A DNA stretch of 64,000 bases from NCBI GenBank assembly GCA_943788755.1, contig CALSRM010000004.1:1-64000 (forward strand), given 5' to 3'. Below, one piece after another: positions 1 to 9,255 of this stretch. Under the pieces are notes generated by a model, which saw only the letters and a list, made by a program, of their open reading frames with translations, was not told the origin of the DNA and made no database searches. How positions within the stretch are numbered: the first letter of the stretch is position 1; the number at the start of each line of letters is the position of its first letter. A program made the position numbers and the translations under genes. The DNA is from an uncultured Flavobacteriales bacterium (GTDB lineage Bacteria; Bacteroidota; Bacteroidia; Flavobacteriales_D; Parvicellaceae).

Positions 1-42
1 AACTTTAATTCTATTTAACCGCTTGATTTTCTAAGCGGGGTG

Positions 43-73
43 CAAATGTAAATCTAATTTTAACAAGTGCAAA
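43..73 (-). promoter_or_regulatory. Leftward promoter, repeat copy 1 (TTTG-N19-TACATTTG)
   Basis: Reading the minus strand, TTTG (73-70) is followed after exactly 19 bases by TACATTTG (50-43). This fits the Bacteroidota primary sigma consensus TTTG-N19-TAnnTTTG. It is the copy nearest the left edge, so it is probably the proximal promoter of whatever is transcribed out of the window. Confidence 0.75.
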
Positions 74-169
74 TTTTATGTCAATTTATTTGAAAATAAT
101 TTTGATTTGTTTTAAAGACTTGGCTCGTTTGCCTGTTCTAAATTTAACTCCTCATTTTCAAAGCGGGTG

Positions 170-199
170 CAAATGTAAATCTAATTTTTATACCTGCAA
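170..199 (-). promoter_or_regulatory. Leftward promoter, repeat copy 2 (TTG-N19-TACATTTG)
   Basis: On the minus strand TTG (199-197), 19 bases, then TACATTTG (177-170). It has the same spacing as the other three copies. Confidence 0.7.
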
Positions 200-295
200 C
201 TTTTTTTATAATTATTTCAAACCTTTTTTTTTGATTGGTTTTACTTAAGCTCATTTGCTATATGTAAATATCACCTCTCATTTTCAAAGCGGGTG

Positions 296-325
296 CAAAT
301 TTAAATCTAATTTTTATATCTGCAA
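296..325 (-). promoter_or_regulatory. Leftward promoter, repeat copy 3 (TTG-N19-TAAATTTG)
   Basis: On the minus strand TTG (325-323), 19 bases, then TAAATTTG (303-296). The one base that differs from its sister copies falls in the degenerate 'nn' part of TAnnTTTG, so the promoter consensus is kept. Confidence 0.7.
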
Positions 326-422
326 CCTTTTTAAAAATTATTTCAAAACTTTTTTTTTAATTGGTCTTACTTGAGCTCGTTTGCTTCAGGTAATTAACGA
401 CTTCTCATTTTCAAAGCGGATG

Positions 423-452
423 CAAATGTAGATTCTTTTCCTTTCTTAACAA
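423..452 (-). promoter_or_regulatory. Leftward promoter, repeat copy 4 (TTG-N19-TACATTTG)
   Basis: On the minus strand TTG (452-450), 19 bases, then TACATTTG (430-423). The spacer sequence differs completely from the other copies, yet its length of 19 and both boxes are kept, which suggests selection on the promoter rather than simple duplication. Confidence 0.72.
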
Positions 453-506
453 GGAAAAATCAATAAATTTTAAAACTAATTCTAACCTCCCTTGAATATC
501 AATATT

Positions 507-1193
507 TTAGGGAGTAGAATTTGACACTGAAATTACTTTTCCGTTTATAAATCGCGGTCCATTCAATGCAAAACCATAAATATACTGAGCCATTTCTTTT
601 GCGGAAACTGAAGCTTCATATCCAGGAAAGGCCTCATTTAGCATTTCTGTTTGAACTGCACCAAGCGCTAAACAATTAAATTTAATGTTTGATTCTTTAT
701 ATTCTTCAGCTAAACACTCCGTTAAGATAGACATTCCGCCTTTTGAAGAACTATAAGCAGATAATCCTGGAAATTTGACAGAGCCTTGAACACCGCCCAT
801 ACTACCTATACTTATTACATGTGAATTATCCTCTCTAAGTAATGGTAGAACTATTTGCATTAATCGAAAAGGACCTAATACATTCACTTCATACATCCTT
901 CGTAAATTACTTTCTGAAATCTGACCAAATGTCTCATTTACCAAATAACCGGCATTATTAATTAAAACATCTATACCATTGTCAATAGTAAGAAACGAAT
1001 TTAATTCGATATTGTTTAACGATTCAAAATCAAATTGAAGGAATTTAATCCTATTTGAATCACCAACTTCATTTTTGTATTTTTCAATTGGATCTATGTT
1101 TCTGCTCAAACAATATACATTATGTTGCTGTGAAAACAACTTCACTAGCTCTAACCCTATTCCTCTTGAGCAACCTGTAATAACAATATTCAT
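507..1193 (-). CDS. Short-chain dehydrogenase/reductase (SDR)
   Basis: A 228-residue classical-size SDR that should use NAD(P)H to oxidise or reduce a small substrate in the cytoplasm. The nucleotide-binding motif TGCSRGIG is at residues 6-13, NNAG at 79-82, and the catalytic set is Ser131, Tyr147, Lys151 (YSSSK). The ATG at 1193 puts the glycine motif at the usual position. The C-terminus is somewhat short for the family (often about 245) but complete. Downstream lies the promoter array. Upstream, the terminator of the protease gene separates the two, so it is probably transcribed alone. The substrate cannot be told from sequence. Confidence 0.85.
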   Translation of the reverse strand: MNIVITGCSRGIGLELVKLFSQQHNVYCLSRNIDPIEKYKNEVGDSNRIKFLQFDFESLNNIELNSFLTIDNGIDVLINNAGYLVNETFGQISESNLRRMYEVNVLGPFRLMQIVLPLLREDNSHVISIGSMGGVQGSVKFPGLSAYSSSKGGMSILTECLAEEYKESNIKFNCLALGAVQTEMLNEAFPGYEASVSAKEMAQYIYGFALNGPRFINGKVISVSNSTP

Positions 1194-1204
1194 TTATATA
1201 GTAT

Positions 1205-1236
1205 AAAAAAAGCCACTCCTTTATTTAGGAAGTGAC
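1205..1236 (-). terminator. Rho-independent terminator of the secreted protease gene
   Basis: On the minus strand AGTCACTTCC and GGAGTGGCT pair around an AT-rich loop (one bulge, one G-T pair) and are followed by a run of seven T. It lies just after the reconstructed stop of the protease gene at 1258 and just before the SDR start. Confidence 0.75.
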
Positions 1237-1257
1237 TTCATGTTTCGTTTGTCAATC

Positions 1258-2901
1258 TTATTCTACTATCAACTTTTTCGTTTGAATCGCTCCTTCAGAA
1301 CTTACTTTAATAAAATACACTCCGTTTGAAACTGAGCTTAAATCTACTTTCATTGAAGCTCCTGTTACATCCTTGTAAGATGACATTAATCTTCCTTGTA
1401 TATCAACTAATTCAATCGACACATTATTCAAACCATTAACAGAGATTAACTGTTACGCTACTAGATGCTGGATTTGGATACATTTCAAAGAATACATGAT
1501 TATCAATTTCTTTTACACTTGTTAAACAAAAAGCTGGTGTCTCAACTCCTCCATTTGGATCATAACCATCTAATGATGTAACTCCAGACCCTGAAGGATC
1601 TAACCAATCGCTTAATCTAGACGAAGAAGAGCTAGAACCATTTCCAGTCCAAGACATTGAAAATTTACCATAGTAATCATTAACACTATTAAAACAATTT
1701 GCTTGCCCACCATGCAACTGTCCCAACTAAATGATGATTCTCATCCCATAATCCAGAACCAGAAGAACCTCCTTCTGTTGTTGTATTTCTTTCCCAAGCT
1801 TCTATTCTCCATGAAGAGTTAGAGATAGACAACCCTGCTGCACTTGTTAAGGGGTCATCATCAAATGCTAATTTCTTAACATCTCCTGCAGGATGATGAA
1901 TACCTGCACCTGTTTGGGGTGCTGCTCCACCGTTATCCCATCCTGCATAAAAGACTTCATAACTTGCAGGTGGGGTTGTATTCAATTCTATTAAACCAAA
2001 ATCAGATGCTGAATTACTCGCTTTAAAAGTAGATCCATTAACGCTATTCCCATTAGTTGCACCAGCTGCATTAGCATTTGAACTTGAACAGTTAGTGCTA
2101 TTATAATTAAACTTAAAAACAGCACTCCCCATAGATGATGGACCACAGTGATTTGCAGTTAAGAAATAAGGAGTACCATCCTCACTTGTATTATTTACTA
2201 ATGTTCCAGTACAAAGACCTCCTCCAATAGCTATTCTTGCTACTGACCTTATTTCATCTAACCAACCACAAGCATCCCAACAAACAACATCTTTATTGCA
2301 AGTTCCAGATTCACCTATTTTAGCTGGATACCAGTTATTAATATCTACATAACCGTGCACAACCATTCCTATAAGCAACCTACCTTGACCTGTAACTTCG
2401 CTCGGTTCAAAATATTCAATAACTACAGTTTCTCCTTTAATTAAGTCAGAGCCTAACATGTTATTTGCATTATTATTACTTGCTGTATAAGCGCCTACAA
2501 CCATGTCCGTTTCTTTATTATATAAATGAACAGAAGCTCCGTTAGGAATAAAGAAATCATTAAATATTACATTCATCGACAATGCTCCAGGAGATGAAAA
2601 TTTAATTTTCCAAACCTTATCTCCTTCATCCGTCGTTTGCCAAGTTCCAGAATTTTGTAAACTATAATTAGTGATATGCTCATATCCAAATCGAAAAGGA
2701 CCTACCTTATTTGCACGGTTAATCAAATCTTCCTCTAATTGTTTTTCTAGATTAAAGACTGGCATTACATGTTCATTCATCTTACTATCGTCAGACAACA
2801 GGTTAGAATTAAAAGACACGGGGCCTCCAACATTGTAGGTTTGTGCTATTGTTGCAAAACTTATAGGTTAACCCTAACAATAAAGTAGTTGCTTTTTTCA
2901 T
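1258..2901 (-). pseudogene. Secreted trypsin-like (lysyl endopeptidase-like) protease with T9SS tail, three frameshifts
   Basis: The reading frames join into one protein. An N-terminal signal peptide starts at the ATG at 2901 (MKKATTLLLGLT..FATIAQ), followed by a propeptide and a chymotrypsin-fold domain with His in YFLTANHC, Asp in ASDFGLIEL and Ser in GGSSGSGL. A C-terminal T9SS sorting domain begins with MYPNPASS and ends with KKLIVE. The arrangement resembles lysyl endopeptidase-type S1 proteases exported by type IX secretion. Three single-base indels break it: near 2867 in the signal peptide, near 1728 (a GGG run, just after the catalytic Ser) and near 1445 at the start of the sorting domain. 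The ORF track shows only the pieces 1436-1726 and 1689-2819. It is either a recent pseudogene or intact with sequence errors. A terminator follows the stop. Confidence 0.8.
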
Positions 2902-3052
2902 GGTTGTTTTTTAATTTGGTGCGTCAAGATACAAAACAAATTGATGTCTGCCACTATTACCAATATCTGTACCTATTGGTAGATACAGATAAGAACTGCA
3001 CCAGACCTTAAACATGAAGCCTTTCATAGCTTAAAAAAGTAGCTTAGCTAAA

Positions 3053-4114
3053 TTATGCTTCATCGAAGTCTACCACCACACTTTCGGATGCAGGATGGGC
3101 CTGACACGCCAACACAAAACCTTCGGCAACCTCTTCATCACTTAATGCATAATTAGCATCCATTATCATTTTTCCTTCAGTAACCTTTGCCTTGCAAGTA
3201 CAGCAAACAGCTCCTTTGCAAGAAAATGGAGCATCTACATCGTTTCTCATTGCAGCTTCTAATACGTTCTCTCCCACTGAGGCCAACTCAAACTCTGTTT
3301 CCTCTTCGTCATATATCACTTTAACCTTGGCAGTTCCTGTAAAGTTAGAAACCTCAACTTCTTTTTCTGCAGCTAATAAGACAGGAGTTGTAAATAATTC
3401 AAATTTAATTTTATCCTCTGAAACTCCTAGAGTTTGCAGTACATCTTTAACATTAAAAATCATCTCTTCCGGACCACACATGAAAAATGCTTTTGATTTT
3501 AATAAATCAAGATTAGATTTTAAAAGTTCAGTTGCTTTATTTTTATCAATCCTTCCATTTGTTATTGAATTACCTGTCTCTTCTCTCGATAAAATATGGT
3601 AAACCGATAATCTGTCTCCAGTCAAAGAATCAATTTCATTTTTAAAAATAGTACTATCACTAGTTTTGTTTCCATAGAAAAGAACGAATTTACTTCCAGG
3701 CTCATTATCCAATACAGATTTTATCATTGACCATATAGGTGTAATACCACTTCCTGCCGCAAATGCCACGTAAGTTTTTTGTTCCAAGCTTGTTTCTAAA
3801 GTGAAGTTTCCTTGAGGAGACATAACTTCAATTTGATCACCTACCTTTATTACATCATTAATATGATTGGATACTAATCCTTTATCAACCCGTTTAACAG
3901 CAATTCTAATTGGCTCTCCCGAAAATGGTGACGAACACATTGAATAAGACCTTCTTTCTTCGGTTCCGTTAATATCAAATTTTAATGTTAGATACTGACC
4001 TGAAGTATAGTCAAACGTATTTTTACCTCCTTCCGGGATTTCAAATGCAACAGATACTGTATCCGAAGTTTCATTCTTTATATCAATTACTTTAAGGCTA
4101 TGGAACATACTCAT
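3053..4114 (-). CDS. paaE: PaaE-like flavin reductase with C-terminal 2Fe-2S ferredoxin domain
   Basis: A 353-residue electron-transfer protein: an FAD-binding barrel (RSYSMCSS, residues 55-62), an NAD(P)H-binding domain (GSGITPIWSM) and a plant-type ferredoxin domain with CKGAVCCTC plus a later Cys. In the phenylacetate pathway PaaE passes electrons from NADPH to the PaaABC epoxidase; length and domain order match that family. It is divergent from a PaaG-like gene 154 bases away, which supports the link, but no paaABCD genes are present. It could instead be a general oxygenase reductase. A TAACTTTG -7 box lies 27 bases upstream of the ATG. Confidence 0.8.
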   Translation of the reverse strand: MSMFHSLKVIDIKNETSDTVSVAFEIPEGGKNTFDYTSGQYLTLKFDINGTEERRSYSMCSSPFSGEPIRIAVKRVDKGLVSNHINDVIKVGDQIEVMSPQGNFTLETSLEQKTYVAFAAGSGITPIWSMIKSVLDNEPGSKFVLFYGNKTSDSTIFKNEIDSLTGDRLSVYHILSREETGNSITNGRIDKNKATELLKSNLDLLKSKAFFMCGPEEMIFNVKDVLQTLGVSEDKIKFELFTTPVLLAAEKEVEVSNFTGTAKVKVIYDEEETEFELASVGENVLEAAMRNDVDAPFSCKGAVCCTCKAKVTEGKMIMDANYALSDEEVAEGFVLACQAHPASESVVVDFDEA

Positions 4115-4140
4115 GATAATATTTTGTAATAATTAAAGTG

Positions 4141-4148
4141 CAAAGTTA
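4141..4148 (-). promoter_or_regulatory. -7 box TAACTTTG upstream of the PaaE-like gene
   Basis: On the minus strand TAACTTTG matches TAnnTTTG and sits 27 bases before the start codon. I do not see a well-spaced TTTG -33 element, so this is a partial match. Confidence 0.4.
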
Positions 4149-4268
4149 AAATTGCTATTCAAATTACCTTAACATAATATCAGGTATTTTTCATTAAGTA
4201 ATTATTGAAAAGATTATCAACTATATAGCAGAATACTTTTACTTTTATGGAAATAATTTTTCCAAACA

Positions 4269-5054
4269 ATGAAAACATACAAGAATATTGAATTTGAAAT
4301 TAATGAAGGTGTTGCTATAATCACCTTAAATAGAACTGATGTATTAAACAGCTTTAATTTTGAAATGGCAGATGACACAATAGATGCATTGACTTATTCA
4401 AGAGACGAAAAAATTATTAGAGCAATTGTCTTAACTGCTAATGGGAAAGGATTTTGCGCTGGTCAAGATTTAGCAGAGGCCACTCGAGAAAACGGACCAA
4501 ATATTGAAGAAATTGTTGAGCATACTTACAACCCTATTATAGGATTAATAAGAAATATTGAAAAACCCGTCATTTGTGCTGTCAATGGGGTAGCTGCTGG
4601 TGCAGGAGCAAATATCGCAATTGCATGTGACATAACTTTTGCGGCCGAATCAGCAAATTTTATTCAGTCATTTAGTAATATTGGTTTAGTTCCGGATAGC
4701 GGTGGGACTTTTTTCCTTCCTCGATTAATTGGACTTCAAAGAGCCACAGCTATGATGTTTTCAGGAAACAAAACATCTGCTATTGAAGCAAAAGAAATGG
4801 GAATGATTTATGAAACGGTTGCTGACGAACAATTAATGCAAGTTGTACTTGATTTTGCAAAGAAGCTTTCAAAAAGGCCAACAAAAGGTTTTGGCTTAAC
4901 AAAGAAGGCGCTAAACAAATCTTTTACTAATTCTTTGCAAGAACAATTAGGTATGGAAAAGGAATTACAAGCTATTGCAGCTAAAACGCATGATCACCAA
5001 GAAGGAATAAAAGCTTTCTTTGAGAAAAGAAGACCGAACTACACAGGAGAATAA
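4269..5054 (+). CDS. paaG: Enoyl-CoA hydratase/isomerase family, PaaG-like
   Basis: A 261-residue crotonase-fold enzyme. The oxyanion-hole motif GKGFCAGQD spans residues 59-67, and the loop GLVPDSGGTFFLPR closely resembles PaaG (1,2-epoxyphenylacetyl-CoA isomerase), whose catalytic Asp lies in this loop. It would ring-open or isomerise an acyl-CoA in the cytoplasm. Full length for the family. It is divergent from the PaaE-like reductase, and its stop abuts the stop of the convergent patatin gene. A generic enoyl-CoA hydratase in beta-oxidation is the alternative. Confidence 0.8.
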   Translation: MKTYKNIEFEINEGVAIITLNRTDVLNSFNFEMADDTIDALTYSRDEKIIRAIVLTANGKGFCAGQDLAEATRENGPNIEEIVEHTYNPIIGLIRNIEKPVICAVNGVAAGAGANIAIACDITFAAESANFIQSFSNIGLVPDSGGTFFLPRLIGLQRATAMMFSGNKTSAIEAKEMGMIYETVADEQLMQVVLDFAKKLSKRPTKGFGLTKKALNKSFTNSLQEQLGMEKELQAIAAKTHDHQEGIKAFFEKRRPNYTGE

Positions 5055-7350
5055 TTATTTTTTCAGGAAACGCTTATTATAAATAAGGTAACCAAAATTA
5101 AATAGAAAACTCCATTGGTTTTCTCTCGCTTCATAATAGTTCGCCGATAGCGAAATTGGGCCAAGAGGACTTCTGTAAACTAAACTTCCTGAACCACTGT
5201 AATACCTAGTTGACCATGTGTTATTAATATCATAAGATGGCAAATTAAATTCATTTGCTAATATCTTAGTGTAAGGTTGAAACACAAAACCCTCAACCCT
5301 TAAGTCCAAAGAAGGCCTAACTGAAAAAATTGCTTTCATCCCTCCTGCAATATAATCATGTGAGGCATGCTCTGGAATGAAAAAAGTTTTACTTTCTAAA
5401 GTAGGATAATAAGAAGGCGCTTGTATCATAGTTGCCGTGTAATTATCCAAAAAATTATCAATCACCAATAACACACCTTCCATTTCCCCTCCTAATTTTA
5501 TATGTTTCGAAATTTTAAAATACTGTTCTAGCCTCCCCTTAAAGAAATACCAGACATGATCAATGTTATCAGCTGGAGAAACCAACGGAGATGTGCTCCC
5601 AAGTATGCTATTTTCTTTCCCTAAAATATAATTCGCTTGTAAATGCACCAGGCCTCCTTCAGTAGCGTACATTTTACGATTAAGTGTTGATTGCGTATAA
5701 TTCACCCCTATTGATTGAGCTTCAAAATTTGTTGCATCTGCAGTATCTGATGCTGAAAATTGTTCCGTCTGATAATAATTATTCTCAGTCAATCCAATGT
5801 CATACGACATTGATAGCTTGCCAAAGTTAGAAACAGGAATCTGTAAATCAATACCCCCATATCTTTCGTTTTCCACTATATACGATGGTTTTACATCTTC
5901 AAAAAAAGTTGCAAAACTTTTAAAGAAGTCCCATCTACTTATATAACCATACACTCCTAATTTAATTGGTAATCTGTAATTCGCTTCTACATCTACTCTA
6001 CCTCCAACCGAACCATAGAACTTCCCAAAATAGGAATTTGCGGAAAATTTGAACGCAAATTTATTTAACCTCAAATAATCCATACCAAGGTATGCTGTAT
6101 TAATCGGTCTAGATGAAAACAAACCTCCAAATTGAATATTGAACGGTTTTTCAGGTTTAACTCGAATTATCAACACATAGTTTCCTGTTACTTCATTGTA
6201 CTGTGCTAGAGGGTATATGTTCTTTACTTTTTCATCCTCAGCCAATCGAAAAAATCTTTTTTGCAATTCTTCGAGACTTACTATTTCCTTTTTCCGGATT
6301 AAAGCTGACTTTATATACTTTGCTTGGTTTTCTGTAACCCCCTCAACTAAAACTTCTTCAAAATATATTGGCTGCAATTTTTTTCTAAATTCGATACGTT
6401 TTTGCGACAAAGCGGAATCACTAACCCTTAACTGAATTGCGCCTTTGATGCTATCCATTAATGCCATAGTTGCATCATAGCCATCTTGAACAATTTCCTC
6501 TGCTTTTCCAAAATCAAAAACTCCTATGCTTGCTGCAGGTTCTATTAAAATTCCATTTTCACAAATTATGGATGTTTCAGCTCTATTCAATATCATCGTT
6601 TTTAGTTGAGATATTGGATCATCTTGATCAGGAGGAGCCGCAGTATCGCTAAAATTTACTCCAATAATTATGTCTGGCATAAATTCATCATACATAATAT
6701 CGGATGGAAAATTATTATACAACCCCCCATCAAACAAAAGCTTCCCTTCCACCATTATTGGCCTAATATAGCCAGGGTAAGTCATAGAAGCTCTAACAGC
6801 TTGATTCAAATGACCTGTTCCAAAAACAACTTGACTTTTTGTACTTATATCTGAAGCAACACATCTAAAGGGGACAAACAAACTATCAAAATTGTAATTC
6901 GCCTGTGCTGAAATATTTGAATACTGTTTCATATATTCAAAATCCAGTGAAATCGGATTTGTTAAGTTTGTCGGTAATGATTTAGCAACATTAAAATCAT
7001 TAGAAAATCTAACATTTACTAATGATGCATCACTTTCTGTTTTCCTGAAAAAATATTTATATTGGGTTTCAATGCCACCATTAGACATTAACTCAAACTT
7101 ATCATCGAAAAACAAATACTCCATTTGCTCAGGCGATATTCCTGCAGAATACATGCTTCCAATCATAGCACCTGCACTTGTTCCTGTTATATAATCAACA
7201 GGAATGTTATTTTCTTCTAAAGCTTTTAATACTCCGACATGTGCCAAACCCAAGGCTCCACCACCACTCAATACTAATCCAACTTTTTGCGGTGTATCCA
7301 AAAAAGCTGCATAATAATAATAGGAATAATATGAATTTTTTGCTTATCAA
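5055..7350 (-). CDS. Patatin-like phospholipase with C-terminal outer-membrane barrel (frameshift at the signal peptide)
   Basis: The patatin domain carries the glycine-rich oxyanion motif GGGALGLAHVG, the nucleophile elbow GTSAG (Ser42 counting from the TTG at 7301) and the catalytic Asp in DGG (LLFDGGLYNNFP). A POTRA-like stretch and a long TamA/BamA-type beta-barrel follow. This resembles type Vd-like PlpD lipases of the outer membrane. The track ORF begins at a TTG inside the mature protein. Upstream in another frame, from a TTG at 7350, a clear signal peptide is encoded (LISKKFILFLLLLCSF..). Adding one A to the five-A run (plus-strand TTTTT, 7284-7288) joins them, so I annotate the gene to 7350 with a one-base deletion. 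The stop abuts that of the convergent paaG-like gene. Confidence 0.82.
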
Positions 7351-7539
7351 ATTTAGAGTTATTGTCTTTACAAATATTACGAATTAATTACATCTATTAA
7401 AACATTTAATAAACCTAATTATTATATAAGAGACAATAGCGTCTAATTTGGTCGTATCTTTTCAACCTAAAGATATTGCAACAACGCAACTCTTCATACT
7501 TGCCTGAATGCACTATTTAAGGAGGATCTTTGATTAACC

Positions 7540-8976
7540 CTATTTAACCGGAATATCTTTCAATACATCTTTTAGTAATGTCCAAAACTTAACAACCGTG
7601 TCAATTTTCACTTTTTCATCCGGAGAATGTGGATTTCGAATTGTCGGACCAAATGAAATCATATCCCAATTTGGATAAATTTCACCTAAAATACCACACT
7701 CCAAACCTGCATGACATGCCATCACTTTTGGATCTTCATTATAAAGGGCTTTGTATTTTCCTTTCATTAAATCCAATATTTCAGAATTTGAATTTGGGTC
7801 CCAGCCAGGATAAGATCCTGTATGTTCAACATCACACCCCATTAATTGAAAACTTGCTCCAACTGTATTAGCAATATCCATTTTAGCTGTCTCTAATGAA
7901 CTTCTTTGTAAACTCTGGGTATTAAATTCTCCATCTTTCACAATAACTCTTGCCAAAGAAGAGGAAGTCTCAACCAAGCCTTCAATTGTCATACTCATTC
8001 TATACACACCATTGTGCAAAGCATATATTGCATTCGTAAGATTCAAAACATCCCTTTTGGACATTACTTTTTTTGGTAAGTCAACAGCAGTAATCTCAAT
8101 TATCAATCCTCCATCTGAAACAGAAAATTCATCCTTAATTTCTTGCACCCTACTTTCAAATTCTTGTAAATATGATTCATCTTTTACTGTAATGGTAGCA
8201 AAAGATTCTCTTGGAATAGCATTTCGCAAACTACCTCCATTTATTTCTGCAATTCGAAGTTCGTATGCTCCGCAATTCCAAAGTAAACGGTTCATTATTT
8301 TATTTGCATTTCCGCGTTGTAAATGAATATCCATTCCAGAGTGACCACCTTTTAAACCTTTTACTGTAATCGTATAGGCAATTCCAGATGAAGGTTCTTC
8401 TGTGTAGTTGTATTTCGTATTTGTATCAATACCACCTGCACAACCGATAGAGAATTCATCATCATCTTCTGTATCTAAATTCAACAAAATGTCTGCTTTC
8501 AAAACTCCAGCCTCCAGCCCAAAAGCTCCAGTCATTCCCGTTTCTTCATCAATTGTAAACAAGGCTTCTAATGCAGGATGAGCAATATCAGTAGATTCTA
8601 ATAAAGACATTATTGCTGCCACTCCCATTCCATTATCCGCTCCTAAAGTAGTTCCATTAGCAGTAACCCAATCGCCATCAATTAACATCTCAATACCTTG
8701 CGTGTCAAAATCAAACTCTGTATCTGAATTTTTTTGATGAACCATATCAAGGTGCGATTGTAAAACAACCATTTTCCTATTTTCCATACCCACGGTAGCC
8801 GGTTTTGAAATTATCACGTTACCTACTCCGTCTACATAAGTATGTAAGCCTAAGTCCTCTCCAAAATCTTTTGCGAAAGCGATTACTCTCTCTTCCTTTT
8901 TGGAAGGGCGAGGAACGCTATTTAACTTTGCAAAATTATTCCAAACTGTTTGTGGTTCTAAGTCTCTAATTTCCAT
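7540..8976 (-). CDS. pepD: Aminoacyl-histidine dipeptidase (Xaa-His dipeptidase, M20 family)
   Basis: A cytosolic zinc peptidase of about 478 residues cleaving dipeptides such as carnosine-type Xaa-His. Metal-binding signatures are visible: SHLDMVH (His and Asp), LGADNG (bridging Asp) and the Glu pair in TIDEETGMTG. A lid/dimerisation domain with KGGHSG follows. The track start at 9027 adds a hydrophobic 17-residue extension ([11 protein letters not shown]..). I choose the ATG at 8976 (MEIRDLEPQTVW), where family similarity begins. The gene stands alone, divergent from the DUF5522 gene. Confidence 0.9.
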   Translation of the reverse strand: MEIRDLEPQTVWNNFAKLNSVPRPSKKEERVIAFAKDFGEDLGLHTYVDGVGNVIISKPATVGMENRKMVVLQSHLDMVHQKNSDTEFDFDTQGIEMLIDGDWVTANGTTLGADNGMGVAAIMSLLESTDIAHPALEALFTIDEETGMTGAFGLEAGVLKADILLNLDTEDDDEFSIGCAGGIDTNTKYNYTEEPSSGIAYTITVKGLKGGHSGMDIHLQRGNANKIMNRLLWNCGAYELRIAEINGGSLRNAIPRESFATITVKDESYLQEFESRVQEIKDEFSVSDGGLIIEITAVDLPKKVMSKRDVLNLTNAIYALHNGVYRMSMTIEGLVETSSSLARVIVKDGEFNTQSLQRSSLETAKMDIANTVGASFQLMGCDVEHTGSYPGWDPNSNSEILDLMKGKYKALYNEDPKVMACHAGLECGILGEIYPNWDMISFGPTIRNPHSPDEKVKIDTVVKFWTLLKDVLKDIPVK

Positions 8977-9015
8977 GAAAAATATATTTGAGGCAAATAT
9001 AATAAGTATGAATGA

Positions 9016-9255
<240 letters not shown>

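Larger units (their letters stand above)
1..452 (-). repeat. Four ~127-bp imperfect tandem repeats carrying promoters
   Basis: Four copies of a roughly 127-base unit follow one another; the shared core on the plus strand is CAAAGCGGGTGCAAATGTAA. Equivalent points of the core lie at 43, 170, 296 and 423, giving periods of 127, 126 and 127. Other shared blocks are a T-rich stretch and a GAGCTCGTTTGC-like block. Copy 1 is the most divergent and has a small inverted repeat, CCGCTT/AAGCGG. No coding frame is evident. On the minus strand each copy contains a Bacteroidota-type promoter (listed separately). I infer an array of tandem promoters feeding a strongly expressed gene or RNA operon beyond the left edge. 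Confidence 0.85.

Noticed and set aside
1-452. Possible CRISPR array or repeat-protein gene
   Set aside because: The ~127-bp period, imperfect copies and absence of short identical repeats with unique spacers do not fit CRISPR, and no frame stays open. Promoter elements explain the conservation better.
3192-3602. 136-residue plus-strand ORF inside the PaaE-like gene
   Set aside because: Antisense shadow of a well-supported gene; Ser/Thr-rich translation typical of such shadows.
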